A program made the position numbers and the translations under genes. From Verrucomicrobia bacterium LP2A (GTDB lineage Bacteria; Verrucomicrobiota; Verrucomicrobiia; Methylacidiphilales; Methylacidiphilaceae): a DNA stretch of 64,000 nucleotides. Location of the stretch: the NCBI GenBank assembly GCA_000526255.1, contig JAFS01000001.1, positions 806,001-870,000 of the forward strand, read 5' to 3'. Under the pieces are notes generated by a model. That model saw only the letters and a list, made by a program, of their open reading frames with translations, had not been told where the DNA came from and did no database searches. How positions within the stretch are numbered: position 1 is the stretch's first letter; each line of letters starts with the position of its first letter. Positions 45,239 to 56,132 of the stretch are shown piece after piece.

Positions 45239-46282
45239 GTGAAAAGAATTGCCATTAATGGATTTGGGCGCATCGGACGGCTCATCTTGCGCATCATTGC
45301 GGAGAGAAAGCTCTTGGGGCAGATTCCGATCGTCGCTGTCAACGACCTGGTTCCCGCGGACAACCTCGCCTATCTGCTTCGTTACGACAGCAACTATGGT
45401 GGATTCTCCGTTCCGATCCAATCCGCAAAATCCGATCCGGGCCTCGAGAAGGACGACCTCTTGCGGATCGCCGGGCATGAGATTCGCTGCCTGCAAATCA
45501 AGGAAGGGCCGGCGGCGATGCCCTGGGCAGATCTGGGTGTCGGCCTCGTTCTCGAATCCACCGGTCTCTTTACGAGTGCCGACAAGGCCCGAGGGCACCT
45601 CAAGGCCGGAGCGGAAACCGTGGTCATCACCGCCCCCGGCAAGAATGCCGACATCACGGTGGTTTACGGCGTCAACCACCAGCAGATCGACCGGAGCAAG
45701 CACTCGATTATTTCGAATGCGAGCTGCACCACCAATGGCCTGACGCCGGTAGTCCATGTCTTGCTCAAGGAAGGATTTGGGATTGAGGAAGGCCTCATGA
45801 CCACGGTGCACAGCGCCACGTCTACCCAGAAAGTCCAGGACGGGCCTTCCCGCAAGGATTGGCGTGGGGGCCGCTCGGTGACCGGTAATATCATTCCGGC
45901 GAGCACAGGCGCGGCCAAGGCAACAGCGCTCGTCTTACCGGAAGTCAAAGGGAAGCTCACTGGAATGTCCTTCCGGGTTCCCACCCCCACCGTCTCCGTG
46001 GTCGATTTGACCGTACGGACGACGAAGGCGACGAGCTACGAGGAAATTTGCGCGGCGATGAAGCATGCGAGCGAGAGCTACCTCGATGGAGTCCTTGGCT
46101 ACACGGAGGATCCGGTCGTTTCGCGCGACTTTCTCAAGGATTCCCGCTCCAGCATTTTCGATGCCAGCGCCGGCATTGGCCTCAACAGCCGCTTCTTCAA
46201 GCTGATCTCTTGGTATGACAACGAGTGGGGCTACGCGAATCGGTGCGTGGACCTCGCACACTATCTCTTGCAGTCGACGTAG
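45239..46282 (+). CDS. gap: Glyceraldehyde-3-phosphate dehydrogenase
   Basis: A 347-residue enzyme that interconverts glyceraldehyde-3-phosphate and 1,3-bisphosphoglycerate, in glycolysis or the Calvin cycle. The Rossmann start [15 protein letters not shown], catalytic Cys163 in NASCTTNGL, and [11 protein letters not shown] near the C-terminus are complete. Start is GTG 45239. It leads the gap-pgk-tpiA-secG run, 71 bases before pgk. Confidence 0.97.
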   Translation: MKRIAINGFGRIGRLILRIIAERKLLGQIPIVAVNDLVPADNLAYLLRYDSNYGGFSVPIQSAKSDPGLEKDDLLRIAGHEIRCLQIKEGPAAMPWADLGVGLVLESTGLFTSADKARGHLKAGAETVVITAPGKNADITVVYGVNHQQIDRSKHSIISNASCTTNGLTPVVHVLLKEGFGIEEGLMTTVHSATSTQKVQDGPSRKDWRGGRSVTGNIIPASTGAAKATALVLPEVKGKLTGMSFRVPTPTVSVVDLTVRTTKATSYEEICAAMKHASESYLDGVLGYTEDPVVSRDFLKDSRSSIFDASAGIGLNSRFFKLISWYDNEWGYANRCVDLAHYLLQST

Positions 46283-46353
46283 GCCGAAAGGCCGGATAGC
46301 GAAAAGAAACGAAAAACAAGAGCGGTTTACCATCAACGGAGGCACGAAACGAT

Positions 46354-47643
46354 ATGGCAAGGCGGACCATTCTCGATGTAGACGTGCGCGGGAAACGAGT
46401 GCTCATGCGAGTCGATTTCAACGTCCCGGTGGAGTATGTCGACGGCGACGCGCGAATCACCGACGATACGCGGATTCGGGCCAGCCTCCCGACCATTCAG
46501 AACCTTGTGAAGAGGGGCGCTCGAGTCGTGCTGATGAGTCACCTGGGTCGCCCCAGGGGAAAGGCGGACCCTAAGTTGAGCTTGCGCCCGGTGGCCGATC
46601 GCCTGGGCTATTTGTTGCAACAGCCGGTTTCCTTCTCGAACGACTGCACCGGTTCCGGTGCGGAAAACTCGGTGAACGCACTTCAGGACGGGGCGGTCCT
46701 CCTGCTCGAGAACCTCCGTTTTCATCCCGAGGAGGAAAAGAACGACCCGGCCTTCAGCCGGCAGCTCGCCCGCCTGGGGGAGATCTACGTCAACGATGCG
46801 TTCGGAACGGCGCACCGCGCGCATGCCTCGACCGAAGGTGTCGCTCACTTCCTCCCAGAGCGGGTCATTGGCTTCCTCATGGAGAAGGAACTCCACTTTC
46901 TTGGAGAGGAGTTGGAGAACCCGGCTCGCCCCTTTGTCGTGATCTTGGGCGGGGCGAAAGTTTCCGACAAGATCCGCGTGATCGACCGGCTCCTCAGCAA
47001 GGCCGATGCCCTCATCATCGGGGGAGCGATGGCGTACACGTTTTATCTGGCACAGGGCAAGGCGGTAGGCAAATCGCTCGTCGAGCCCGATCGGGTGGAG
47101 ATAGCCCGGCGGGCTCTCGACAAGGCGGCGAGCAGCAGAATCGAGCTCCTTCTGCCGGTCGACAGCTACATCGTCGAGAAGATCGATTTCGAACGCCATC
47201 AAACCTCTCCGGGGCGTTACACGCAGCCCGGGGAGGAGATTCCCGAAGGCTGGCGAGGAGTCGATGTTGGCCCCGCGACGATTGCGGCCATGCGGCGGCT
47301 GGTCGCTGCGGCACGGACGATTTTCTGGAACGGCCCGATGGGCGTCTTCGAGATTCGCGGTTGCGACAAGGGAACCTTTTCCGTCGCGGAGATGATCGCC
47401 GAGAACCGGGATGCCGTGAGCATCGTGGGGGGAGGAGATTCCGTGAAGGCCCTCCACCGCTCCGGACTCTCCGATCGCATCACCTTCATTTCGACGGGCG
47501 GCGGCGCTTCGCTCGAATTTCTGGAAGGAGAACCGTTGCCCGGGGTATCGGTGATCCCCGACAAGGACGAGAAGGAAGAAAGCCGAGCAGCGGCTATCCA
47601 TTTTTCCGGCGAAGGACCAAGCAAGGCGTTTCTTCCAGCGTGA
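46354..47643 (+). CDS. pgk: Phosphoglycerate kinase
   Basis: A 429-residue kinase linking 3-phosphoglycerate and 1,3-bisphosphoglycerate. Signature: VLMRVDFNVPVEYVDGDARITDD, SHLGRPRGK, and GGGDSVKAL with the C-terminal FISTGGGASLEFLEGE. Its length is slightly above average because of a C-terminal tail. Its stop overlaps the GTG of tpiA (GTGA). Confidence 0.97.
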   Translation: MARRTILDVDVRGKRVLMRVDFNVPVEYVDGDARITDDTRIRASLPTIQNLVKRGARVVLMSHLGRPRGKADPKLSLRPVADRLGYLLQQPVSFSNDCTGSGAENSVNALQDGAVLLLENLRFHPEEEKNDPAFSRQLARLGEIYVNDAFGTAHRAHASTEGVAHFLPERVIGFLMEKELHFLGEELENPARPFVVILGGAKVSDKIRVIDRLLSKADALIIGGAMAYTFYLAQGKAVGKSLVEPDRVEIARRALDKAASSRIELLLPVDSYIVEKIDFERHQTSPGRYTQPGEEIPEGWRGVDVGPATIAAMRRLVAAARTIFWNGPMGVFEIRGCDKGTFSVAEMIAENRDAVSIVGGGDSVKALHRSGLSDRITFISTGGGASLEFLEGEPLPGVSVIPDKDEKEESRAAAIHFSGEGPSKAFLPA

Positions 47644-48404
47644 GGGCGCGCACCAAAATCGTCGCCGGCAACTGGAAGATGAACAAGACGGTTGCCGAGG
47701 CGGCTTCCCTCGTCGAGAAGCTCCAGAAGCAGCTGGCGACCTTCTCCGGTTGCGAGGTTGTTCTCTGCCCTCCCTTCACGGCGCTGGCGAGCGTCAACAA
47801 GCTCCTGGAATCGACTCCTCGGATCCAGCTTGGGGCGCAAAATCTTCATCCCGCGCCCAGAGGAGCGTTTACGGGGGAAATTTCGGCTTCGATGCTTCGC
47901 GAAGTCGGCTGCCAGTTCGTCATCATCGGCCACTCCGAGCGCCGCCGCTACTTCGGCGAAACCGACACCTTCCTGCGCGCGAAGCTCCTTGCCGCCGTTT
48001 CGGCGGGTTTGCGCCCCATCTTCTGCGTGGGAGAGGAGCTGCCGGATCGGGAATCAGGCCGATGGCCATCTCATCTCCGCTCCCAGCTTCAAGGCGTGCT
48101 CGATGAGCTTCCCCCCCAGGTTCTCTCGGAAGTCGTGCTCGCCTACGAGCCCGTCTGGGCGATCGGCACCGGACGCAACGCCACTCCCGAGCAGGCGCAG
48201 GAGGCGCACGCCTTGCTGCGGCAAGAGGTAGAGAAGTTCCATGGGAAGTCCATCGCCTCTCGACTGACTCTCCAGTATGGGGGAAGCGTCACTCCGCAGA
48301 ATGCCCGCGAGCTTTTGGCCCAGCCCGATGTCGATGGACTCCTCGTGGGAGGTGCGAGCTTGGAGGCCGAAAGCTTTACCTCCATTCTCCTTTCCGTAGA
48401 ATAG
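47640..48404 (+). CDS. tpiA: Triosephosphate isomerase
   Basis: A 254-residue TIM barrel. Catalytic residues lie in AGNWKMNKT (Lys), IIGHSERRRYFGE (His) and AYEPVWAIGTG (Glu). The phosphate loop GGSV and LVGGASLE are intact. GTG 47640 overlaps the pgk stop; the frame reads further upstream only as a shadow of pgk. It precedes secG by seven bases. Confidence 0.96.
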   Translation: MRARTKIVAGNWKMNKTVAEAASLVEKLQKQLATFSGCEVVLCPPFTALASVNKLLESTPRIQLGAQNLHPAPRGAFTGEISASMLREVGCQFVIIGHSERRRYFGETDTFLRAKLLAAVSAGLRPIFCVGEELPDRESGRWPSHLRSQLQGVLDELPPQVLSEVVLAYEPVWAIGTGRNATPEQAQEAHALLRQEVEKFHGKSIASRLTLQYGGSVTPQNARELLAQPDVDGLLVGGASLEAESFTSILLSVE

Positions 48405-48411
48405 GGCGGCA

Positions 48412-48753
48412 ATGATACGGATACTCTTCGATCTTCTCGTCGTGGGATATGCGCTGGTGGCGCTCTTGCTCGTTCTGGTCATCCTCATGCAGCGAAGCAA
48501 GCAGGAAGGGTTGGGAGCCACGTTCGGCGGTGGGGTCACCGATGCCCTCTTTGGAGCGCAAACCTCCAGCATCCTCGTCAAAGGCACATCATGGCTGGCG
48601 GCGGTCTTTTTCAGCTTGGCGGTGATTCTCTCCTTTCTTTCCGGACGGATCGCCTCCGATCACGGAACGATCCAGGAGAAGCTACACCATCCCACGACCT
48701 CCTCGCCTGCGGCCCGAACCTCTCCGGCGACGATGCCGAAGCCGGCAAAATGA
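48412..48753 (+). CDS. secG: Preprotein translocase subunit SecG
   Basis: A 113-residue inner-membrane protein with two hydrophobic helices (about 8-26 and 58-78). The sequence VILMQRSKQEGLGATFGGG between them is the family signature. A Thr/Ser/Pro-rich tail follows. The gene commonly lies after tpiA, which supports the call. Confidence 0.93.
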   Translation: MIRILFDLLVVGYALVALLLVLVILMQRSKQEGLGATFGGGVTDALFGAQTSSILVKGTSWLAAVFFSLAVILSFLSGRIASDHGTIQEKLHHPTTSSPAARTSPATMPKPAK

Positions 48754-48762
48754 CCCGGAGCG

Positions 48763-50370
48763 ATGGGTTCGCGCAGTTCATGGACTCTCGCCTGCGGAAT
48801 CTTCCTCGTCGCCCTGGCCAATTGCAGCCATCCGCCCCCTTCCGATCGGTTGATCGTGATCAACGGCCCCGAGCCGGAGAGCCTCGACCCCCAGGTGATC
48901 ACGGGGCAGCCCGAGGGGCGCATCTGCAAAGCCCTCTTCGAAGGTCTCACCGCAGAGGACAAGGAGGGAAACGTCGTTCCCGGCATCGCGCGAGAGTGGC
49001 TCATCTCCCCGGACGGACGGATCTACCGCTTTCTCCTCCGTGAGAGCTGCTGGAGCGACGGGAGTCCGCTCACCGCTCAGGATTTCGTTGCATCCTGGCA
49101 GCGTGCTCTCGAGCCCCGGATGGCGGCCAAATATGCGGATCTGTTCTATTTCATCGAAAACGCCGAAGCCTACAACAGAGGCCATCTCCGCGACTTTTCC
49201 CAAGTCGGCGTCCGAGCGATCGATTCCCGCACGCTCGAAGTCCGTCTGATTGGTCCGACCCCATTCTTTCCCTCGCTCTGCTCTCAATCCATCTTTTCTC
49301 CAGTTCCGCTTGCGGTCGTGCGAAAACATGGCGACGATTGGATCAAGCCGGGAAAGCTCATCGGCAACGGCCCCTACCTTCTCGATTCGTGGCAGATCAA
49401 CGATCGCATCGTCCTTCGAAAGAATCCCCGATACTGGCGGGAGGAGACGGTTCGCATCCCCTGGATCGAAGCGCTGGCCATAACGCGAGCGTCCGCTGCG
49501 TTCAACCTTTTTGCGAGCGGCAAGGCCGACCTCGTCCTCGACAAGGGACTCATTCCGACCTTCTTTCTTTCCGAGCTGCGGAAGCAGCCCTACTTCCATT
49601 CCGCCCCGTTCCTGGCCACCTACTTTTATCGGATCAACGTGAGCGCTCCACCCCTGAACGATCCGCGCATCCGGAAAGCGCTCGCCTTGTCCGTCGACCG
49701 GGAGCGACTGATCCGCACGATCACTCGCGGCGGAGAGCGTCCGGCCCATTCTTTGACACCTCCCGGGATTCCGGGGTATACACCGCCGACCGGCTTGGGA
49801 TTCGATCCCGACCGGGCCAGGACCCTTCTCGCCGAGGCGGGCTTTCCCGGCGGGCGAGGTTTCCCCCCCCTGACCCTGCTTTATAACTCGAGCGAGCAGA
49901 ACGAGCAGATCGCAACCGAGATCCAGGCGATTTGGCAACAGGTTCTGGGAATTTCCGTGAGCCTGCGCAATCAGGAGTGGAAGGTCTACCTCAATTCGGT
50001 CCAGTCACTCTCCTACCAGATCGCGCGTTCCAGCTGGGTGGGAGATTACGAAGATCCCTTCACCTTCCTCGGATGCTTTCTGCGCAAGAGCGGGAACAAT
50101 AATACGGGCTGGTCGGACGGCCGGTACGAGAAGCTCTTGGCCGAAGCGACGGTGACCGTAGCTCCGAAAGAGCGCCTTGCCCTGCTGCACGAAGCTGAGG
50201 CCATTCTCGTCAAGGAGGAGCTTCCCATCCTTCCGATCTACTTTTACTCTGGAATCATGCTCTACGACGAAGCCCGCCTGGGAGGCATCGCCGCCAACCT
50301 GCTCGACAAGCACCCGTTCCGAGAGATCTACTTTCGCCCTCGGTCAGCAGGCGATTCGGCCAACCCCTAA
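48763..50370 (+). CDS. oppA: Oligopeptide ABC transporter, solute-binding protein
   Basis: A 535-residue family 5 binding protein. The N-terminus has a signal peptide ending LVALANCSH, which suggests a lipoprotein although the lipobox is imperfect. LIVINGPEPESLDPQ and YRFLLRESCWSDGSPLTAQDFVASWQRALEP are typical of peptide-binding proteins. The KALALSVDRERL segment is also conserved. Peptides, including murein peptides, are the expected ligands. Two permease genes follow after 143 bases; no ATPase gene is seen. Confidence 0.9.
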   Translation: MGSRSSWTLACGIFLVALANCSHPPPSDRLIVINGPEPESLDPQVITGQPEGRICKALFEGLTAEDKEGNVVPGIAREWLISPDGRIYRFLLRESCWSDGSPLTAQDFVASWQRALEPRMAAKYADLFYFIENAEAYNRGHLRDFSQVGVRAIDSRTLEVRLIGPTPFFPSLCSQSIFSPVPLAVVRKHGDDWIKPGKLIGNGPYLLDSWQINDRIVLRKNPRYWREETVRIPWIEALAITRASAAFNLFASGKADLVLDKGLIPTFFLSELRKQPYFHSAPFLATYFYRINVSAPPLNDPRIRKALALSVDRERLIRTITRGGERPAHSLTPPGIPGYTPPTGLGFDPDRARTLLAEAGFPGGRGFPPLTLLYNSSEQNEQIATEIQAIWQQVLGISVSLRNQEWKVYLNSVQSLSYQIARSSWVGDYEDPFTFLGCFLRKSGNNNTGWSDGRYEKLLAEATVTVAPKERLALLHEAEAILVKEELPILPIYFYSGIMLYDEARLGGIAANLLDKHPFREIYFRPRSAGDSANP

Positions 50371-50513
50371 TCCCGGCAGGGAACACGACGAAGAGGAACT
50401 CCTTATTCTCCACCCATCAATAGACCATTCTCTCCACAGCATCGGGACTGCCCTCAGGTGCGCAACAGCTGAGGCGACCGACGCGAACAGAAGACAGTCT
50501 GGATGAATCCCCG

Positions 50514-51431
50514 ATGCTCGTCTTTCTTCTCCGCCGCTTGACGGGAGCCATCCCCGTGCTTCTGGGGGTGATCACGATCACCTTCTTCCTCGTTCGTCTG
50601 GCTCCCGGCAGCCCATTTTCCGGAGAACGGGCCATCCCTCCAGCGATCCTGCAGGAGTTGGAAGCCCGCTACAAGCTGAACGGTTCCCTGTGGGAACAGT
50701 ATACGAGCTACGTCTCCGACGTCCTCCACGGAGATCTCCGTCTTTCGACCCGATATCGGAATCGCACCGTCAATGAGATTATCGGCCAGACGCTTCCCAT
50801 ATCCCTGGCGCTCGGGGGCAGTGCATTCGCTCTCGCCCTCGGCTTCGGCATCGCAGCCGGAGTCTGGGCTGCGGTTCGGCACAACCGGATGGCGGACCGC
50901 CTCGTTCAAGTCCTCTGCTTGGGCGGTCTTTCGATTCCCAGCTTTGTGCTCGCTCCCCTCGCCGTGCTGCTCTTCTCGCTGCAATGGAGGCTGCTCCCTC
51001 CCGGTGGGTGGGGAGGCTTCCGCGAGCTCCTTCTCCCGGCAAGCTGCCTCGCCCTCCCCTATGCCGCCGTCGTAGCGAGGCTGACGCGCGCCAGCATGCT
51101 CGAGATCCTGCCGATGGACTATATCCGTACCGCCCGAGCGAAGGGGCTCCCCTCAGCGACGATCCTCTTCATCCACGGACTCAAGCCCGCTTCCCTTCCG
51201 ATCGTCGCCTATGCAGGTCCCCTTGCCGCCAACCTTCTGACTGGCTCCCTCGTCATCGAGGAGATCTTCGGCATCCACGGCATGGGCTCTTTCTTCGTGG
51301 AGGGCGTCTTGAGCCGCGACGTTTTCCTGGTTGCCGGGGTGACTCTGGTCTATAGCGCACTTCTGATCGGCTTCAACCTGTTGGCCGATCTCGCATCCGC
51401 ATGGCTCGACAAGAGAGTACAACTATCGTGA
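50514..51431 (+). CDS. oppB: Oligopeptide ABC transporter permease (OppB type)
   Basis: A 305-residue integral membrane protein with six helices. The N-terminus LVFLLRRLTGAIPVLLGVITITFFL is the OppB/DppB signature, and the EAA loop reads YIRTARAKGLPSATILFIHGLKP for contact with the ATPase. It forms a dimer with the OppC-type permease encoded next. Its stop overlaps the following GTG. Confidence 0.93.
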   Translation: MLVFLLRRLTGAIPVLLGVITITFFLVRLAPGSPFSGERAIPPAILQELEARYKLNGSLWEQYTSYVSDVLHGDLRLSTRYRNRTVNEIIGQTLPISLALGGSAFALALGFGIAAGVWAAVRHNRMADRLVQVLCLGGLSIPSFVLAPLAVLLFSLQWRLLPPGGWGGFRELLLPASCLALPYAAVVARLTRASMLEILPMDYIRTARAKGLPSATILFIHGLKPASLPIVAYAGPLAANLLTGSLVIEEIFGIHGMGSFFVEGVLSRDVFLVAGVTLVYSALLIGFNLLADLASAWLDKRVQLS

Positions 51432-52321
51432 AGGCGCATGGCCAAAGGCCCAAGGCGAGGCTCGACCGATGGACCACCCTTGCGGCTGTCTCCCTCGCCT
51501 TTTTGCTTTTGGCCGCGATCTTCGGTCCCCTGCTTTCTCGCTATTCGGCGGCGGAGATCGGTGAAGAGTCCTTGGTGTGCCCGAGCCTGAACCATTGGAT
51601 GGGGACGGATATTCACGGCCGTGACCTTTTGACCCGTCTGCTTTGCGGCGCTCGGATCTCCTTCCTGGTCGGGTTCTTCGGTGCGTTCGTAAGCCTGGTG
51701 ATCGGGTCGACCTACGGAGCGCTCGCGGGGTACGCGGGAGGAAAGGTCGATCGGCTCCTCATGCAGCTAGTCGATCTCCTCTACTCGCTCCCCACCCTTA
51801 TCTTCGTCATCGTCCTGATCGCCTTGCTCGAAGCTCCTCTGAGGAAGACGTTGATCGGCTGGCAGCTCGCGAGCCTGCTCCCCTACAGCCGCATCTTCCT
51901 CCTCTTCCTTGGCCTTGGGCTCGTCGAATGGCTCACCATGGCCCGCGTCGTCCGGAGTCGCGTCCTGGTACTCAAAGCCGCGATCTTCGTCCAAGCAGCG
52001 CAGGTGATCGGGAGATCACCCTTTGGGATCCTCCGCTACCACATTCTGCCCCACCTCTTGGGAATCGTGGCTGTCTACCTAACCTTGACCGTCCCCGCCG
52101 TGATCTTGGCCGAATCGTTCCTGAGCTTCCTCGGCCTGGGAGTCGAGCCCCCCTCCGCAAGCTTGGGGACGCTCTTGGCCGATGGAGCCCAGGCGATCAA
52201 CCCGATGAAGATGGCCTGGTGGCTTCTGGTCTTCCCCGGCGGAATGCTCGCCTGGACCCTCTGGTCGCTCAACGCTCTTGGAGACAAGCTGCGGGATCTA
52301 CTCGACCCCTCCAGCCGGTAA
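51428..52321 (+). CDS. oppC: Oligopeptide ABC transporter permease (OppC type)
   Basis: A permease of about 297 residues with the OppC features: a soluble N-terminal tail, LNHWMGTDIHGRDLLTRLLCGARISFLVG, and an EAA loop AAQVIGRSPFGILRYHILPH. GTG 51428 gives a GTGA overlap with oppB, an arrangement seen repeatedly in this window. ATG 51401 is the alternative and would add nine residues. The gene is followed by a convergent hydrolase-like gene, so OppD and OppF must be elsewhere. Confidence 0.92.
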   Translation: MKAHGQRPKARLDRWTTLAAVSLAFLLLAAIFGPLLSRYSAAEIGEESLVCPSLNHWMGTDIHGRDLLTRLLCGARISFLVGFFGAFVSLVIGSTYGALAGYAGGKVDRLLMQLVDLLYSLPTLIFVIVLIALLEAPLRKTLIGWQLASLLPYSRIFLLFLGLGLVEWLTMARVVRSRVLVLKAAIFVQAAQVIGRSPFGILRYHILPHLLGIVAVYLTLTVPAVILAESFLSFLGLGVEPPSASLGTLLADGAQAINPMKMAWWLLVFPGGMLAWTLWSLNALGDKLRDLLDPSSR

Positions 52322-52327
52322 AGAGAA

Positions 52328-52921
52328 CTACTCATCGGTCGCGTCGGGGAAGCAACCAAGGGCGAGCGCCGCATCGAGGCGAAGCCTCGCATGCTGCAAG
52401 GCATACCTCACCATATCCTCGTGATAGACCGGGCGTCCGTCGGGAAAGCAAAGAGCTTCTTCGTCCTCCAACACCGGCTCCGGCGATCGGCCGCTCCTGC
52501 AGGGCGCTCCTCTGCCCAAGCGTCCGGGAAGGAGCCACAAGCGTGCTCCATTGTGCTGTCGGCAGCAGAAAGTCCGCTCCACCGAGGAAGGGACGGAAAG
52601 AGTCCCGCCCCAAATCACGACCGGATCAATCAGGTAGAGCAGAGCCACCCGAATCCGCTCCTTGGCCAGGAAGCGGGCGAGACGGACCGCACTCGCTCCT
52701 CCCCGGCTGTAGCCGAAAAGAGAAACGGTTTCGGGTTTCCCCCAGAGCCGGGAGAAGAACAGAGGAAGAATCCAGCCCGCACCGGGAGGGAAGACGGCGG
52801 CGCCCGCCCGCCGCGCCGCCTCGACCAGTAGAAAATTGGTCCACCCGGGCCCGGCGGGACCGACCCCGTGAAAGACGATCCGGCAGATCCTTGGTCCGCC
52901 TTGGCGGACTCCCATCCTCAC
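52328..52921 (-). CDS. Small alpha/beta-hydrolase-like protein
   Basis: A 197-residue protein. IVFHGVG near the N-terminus resembles an oxyanion-hole HG motif and [16 protein letters not shown] (nucleophile elbow GYSRG) supports an alpha/beta-hydrolase fold. [13 protein letters not shown] could carry the acid. It has no signal peptide. The start overlaps the acnA stop (ATGA), so it is the second gene of the acnA unit. Substrate unknown. Confidence 0.55.
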   Translation of the reverse strand: MRMGVRQGGPRICRIVFHGVGPAGPGWTNFLLVEAARRAGAAVFPPGAGWILPLFFSRLWGKPETVSLFGYSRGGASAVRLARFLAKERIRVALLYLIDPVVIWGGTLSVPSSVERTFCCRQHNGARLWLLPGRLGRGAPCRSGRSPEPVLEDEEALCFPDGRPVYHEDMVRYALQHARLRLDAALALGCFPDATDE

Positions 52922-55764
52922 CCGACCTTTCCTTCACGAGCGAGGATTCGGCGCAACACGTAGGGCAGAATTCCGCCGTGTCGGAAGTAGTCCGCCTCGG
53001 CGGGAGTGTCGATCCGGCAAAGGATCGGCACCTCGCTGATCTCCCCACCGGCTCGGCAGATCCTCAGGGAGAGCTCCTGGCCCGTCCCGAGGTCCTGCTC
53101 GAATCCGGGAATCTCGAAGGTCTCGCTTCCGTCGAGCAAGAGATCGGAAAGCCGGACGCCGCTGCGGAAGGTGCAGGGCAAGACCCCCATGCCGACCAGG
53201 TTGCCCCGATGGATGCGTTCGAAGCTCTCCGCAATCACGGCGCGCACTCCCAAGAGCGCACTCCCCTTGGCCGCCCAGTCACGGGAGCTGCCGGTCCCAT
53301 ACTCCCGTCCGGCCAAGACCAGCAGCGGCACTCCTTCCCGCCGATACTGCATGGCGGCGTCGTAAATCGGCATCGTAGCACCATCCGGCATGTGCCGGGT
53401 GACGCCGCCCTCCACTCCCGGCACGAGCTGGTTGCGTAACCGGACGTTCGCAAATGTGCCGCGCACCATCACCCGATCGTTGCCGCGGCGGCTGCCATAG
53501 CTATTGAACTCTTCACGGCTCACCCCCAGCTCCTTCAAATATCGGCCCGCCGGGCCGTCCGCCTTGATCGCCCCCGCCGGCGAGATGTGATCGGTCGTCA
53601 CCGAGTCCCCCAGGACGCAGAGGGCGCGTGCGCCCGCGCAAGGGCGGCGAGCGGGAGCCTCCAAGGAAAACCCTTCCAGAAACGGAGGCTCTTGGATGTA
53701 GGTGTTGTGCGCATCCCAGGCATAGATCTCGCCGCCGGGAGCCTCGATCTCCTTCCATTGAGGATTGAGCTCGGCGAAATTGCGGTAGAGCCGGCCGAAT
53801 GCTTCCGGATCGATCGCCGAATCGAGCAGATGGCTCACCTCCTCTCCGCTCGGCCAGATGTCGCGCAGGAATACCGGCCGACCATTCTCGTCTCGGCCCA
53901 GAGGATCTGATTCCGGATCCCAGTCGACCCGCCCCGCCAGGGCGAAGGCGACAACCAGAGGCGGAGACATGAGGAAATTGGCTCGAACCGCCGCATGGAT
54001 CCGCGCCTCGAAATTGCGATTCCCGGAGAGCACCGCCGCGACAACCAGGCGGTGCGAGCCGATCGCCTCCTCTAGCGGTGCGGACAAAGGTCCGCTGTTG
54101 CCGATGCAGGTCGTGCAGCCGTAGCCAACCACTTGGAATCCGAGTCGGTCCAAGGAATCCTGTAGCCCGGCGCGCGCCAGGTAGTCCGAGACCACGCGGG
54201 AGCCGGGCGCCAAGGAAGTCTTCACGTGCGGCGGTACCTTCAATCCGCGCTCTACGGCTTTCTTCGCGAGAAGGCCGGCTGCGAGCATGACACTCGGATT
54301 GGAGGTGTTCGTGCAGCTGGTGATGGCCGCGATGACGACGCTCCCGTGTCCGATCTCCTCGGGAAAACCGTTGGACACTACCTCCACGGGATCTGGCGTG
54401 GGGCGAAGATCCCGTAGCTCGCTTTCGCTCGGAGATCCCGGTTCCGGGCCGTTGGGATCGGGCGGACGGGGCCCTCTGGCAGCCTGCGGCCGGACGTGGG
54501 TTCGAGTCGCTAGCTCCTCCGGGCTTTTCCCATATCCCCCACGATCCACGGAAAGAGTGAGCCACTGCCGAAAGGCTCCCTTGAGAGACTTGAGCCCGGT
54601 GCGATCCTGCGGACGGCGCGGGCCCGCGACGGCCGGCTCCACCTCCTCAAGCGGCAGCTCCACGATCTCGCTGTAGTCGACCTCGCCCACTTCCTGGGGA
54701 ATTTGGAACATCCCTTGGCTGACGTAGTACCGCTCCACCAGCTCGAGCAGCTCCCGCGGACGGCCGCTCCGCCGCAAATAGGCGAGCGATTCCCGGTCGA
54801 ACGGGAAATACCCCATCGTGGCCCCGTACTCCGGTGCCATGTTGCTGAGGGTGGCTCGATCCGGCACGCGGAGCGATGAAGCGCCCGGACCGAAGAACTC
54901 CACGATCTTATTGACCACCCCAACTTGACGGAGCTTCTCGGTCATCCGCAGCACAAGGTCGGTTGCCGTGACTCCGCGAGCCAAGGCGCCCGTCAGGTGG
55001 ACGCCGACCACCTCGGGCGTGAGCAGATAGTAGGGCTCCCCGAGCATCGCCGCCTCGGCCTCGATCCCGCCGACACCCCATCCGACCACGCCCAGCCCGT
55101 TGATCATCGTCGTGTGCGAATCAGTTCCCAAGACGGTATCGGGGTAGAGGACCTTCCCATCCCTTCCCTCCTGAACGAAGACCCCTTTGGCGAGGTATTC
55201 GAGGTTGACCTGATGACAGATCCCGATCCCGGGCGGGACGATCCGCAGCTTCCGGAAAGCCCCTTCCCCCCATTTCAAGAAGGCATACCGGTCCCGGTTC
55301 CGCGTAAACTCCCATTCCAGGTTTTTGGCCAGCGCGTCCGACCTTCCGAAGACATCGACCTGAACGGAGTGATCGATGACCAAGTCTACCGGAATCTCCG
55401 GCTCCACCCCGCTCGGGACTCGGCCGATCCGCGCGAGCGCGCTACGCATCGCCGCCAGATCGACGAGAAGAGGAACTCCGGTGAAGTCCTGCAGAAGAAT
55501 GCGAGCCACGCGAAGAGGAATTTCCCGCCGCGCCGGGTTCTTCGCGTCCCAGCGAGCCAGTGCCTCCACATCCACTACCTCGACCCCCGCCGTTCCACAA
55601 AAACGCGCAAGCGACTCGAGAAAAATGCGCAAGCTGATCGGAAGCCGGCGGACCGGACCCAAGCCCGCTTCTTCCAAAGCGGGAAGCGAAAAGAAGGAAA
55701 ACTCTCCCACTCCTGGGATCGCCAGACTTCGCCTCCATTCTGCGTTTGCTAACTTTGCCTTCAT
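52918..55764 (-). CDS. acnA: Aconitate hydratase A
   Basis: A 948-residue 4Fe-4S enzyme of the TCA cycle. Cluster cysteines lie in [13 protein letters not shown] and [14 protein letters not shown], and the substrate loops [12 protein letters not shown] and [20 protein letters not shown] are intact. Compared with usual AcnA (about 890-900 residues), a Pro-rich insert of roughly 45 residues ([19 protein letters not shown] and flanks) lies just before the cluster cysteine SCTN. ATG 55764 is used; the frame extends to a TTG at 55818. Confidence 0.95.
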   Translation of the reverse strand: MKAKLANAEWRRSLAIPGVGEFSFFSLPALEEAGLGPVRRLPISLRIFLESLARFCGTAGVEVVDVEALARWDAKNPARREIPLRVARILLQDFTGVPLLVDLAAMRSALARIGRVPSGVEPEIPVDLVIDHSVQVDVFGRSDALAKNLEWEFTRNRDRYAFLKWGEGAFRKLRIVPPGIGICHQVNLEYLAKGVFVQEGRDGKVLYPDTVLGTDSHTTMINGLGVVGWGVGGIEAEAAMLGEPYYLLTPEVVGVHLTGALARGVTATDLVLRMTEKLRQVGVVNKIVEFFGPGASSLRVPDRATLSNMAPEYGATMGYFPFDRESLAYLRRSGRPRELLELVERYYVSQGMFQIPQEVGEVDYSEIVELPLEEVEPAVAGPRRPQDRTGLKSLKGAFRQWLTLSVDRGGYGKSPEELATRTHVRPQAARGPRPPDPNGPEPGSPSESELRDLRPTPDPVEVVSNGFPEEIGHGSVVIAAITSCTNTSNPSVMLAAGLLAKKAVERGLKVPPHVKTSLAPGSRVVSDYLARAGLQDSLDRLGFQVVGYGCTTCIGNSGPLSAPLEEAIGSHRLVVAAVLSGNRNFEARIHAAVRANFLMSPPLVVAFALAGRVDWDPESDPLGRDENGRPVFLRDIWPSGEEVSHLLDSAIDPEAFGRLYRNFAELNPQWKEIEAPGGEIYAWDAHNTYIQEPPFLEGFSLEAPARRPCAGARALCVLGDSVTTDHISPAGAIKADGPAGRYLKELGVSREEFNSYGSRRGNDRVMVRGTFANVRLRNQLVPGVEGGVTRHMPDGATMPIYDAAMQYRREGVPLLVLAGREYGTGSSRDWAAKGSALLGVRAVIAESFERIHRGNLVGMGVLPCTFRSGVRLSDLLLDGSETFEIPGFEQDLGTGQELSLRICRAGGEISEVPILCRIDTPAEADYFRHGGILPYVLRRILAREGKVG

Positions 55765-55919
55765 AGCGGACTTGGCATGATCCGAAAAAAGAGTAGGCTG
55801 CGAAAAAACCGATGGCAACCGGATTCCTTTGGTTGGGATTAGCGAAGCCGATTGGCACAGTTCCCGCTTTCCTACTGGAGAGAAATCCGATTCGCAAAGA
55901 AACAGGAAGGAGGTATGGG

Positions 55920-56075
55920 ATGCGTATAACCCAAGATCCGTTCGATTCTTGCCTGAAGTCGAAGACCCTGTTCCGCCTGCCGGGCCACAAGCAGGAAAAG
56001 ATCCTCGCTCGTCGCTACGAGCGCCGAAAGGTCCGGCAGCATCTCCATCGTCTCGGCTACCCGGAAGAGAGCTGA
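55920..56075 (+). CDS. Small basic protein, 51 residues
   Basis: This short gene is antisense to neither neighbour and lies between acnA and rbcS. The ribosome site GGAAGGAGGT, five bases before ATG 55920, is among the best in the window. The product is strongly basic ([22 protein letters not shown]) and has no membrane segment. A strong hairpin at 56133-56163 follows. It resembles small ribosome- or nucleic-acid-associated proteins only in composition; no family is recognised. Confidence 0.55.
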   Translation: MRITQDPFDSCLKSKTLFRLPGHKQEKILARRYERRKVRQHLHRLGYPEES

Positions 56076-56132
56076 GCCGCTCTCATCCGGAAACGCCTGC
56101 CGGCTGTTGAGGCCGACCGGATGCGGAGAACC

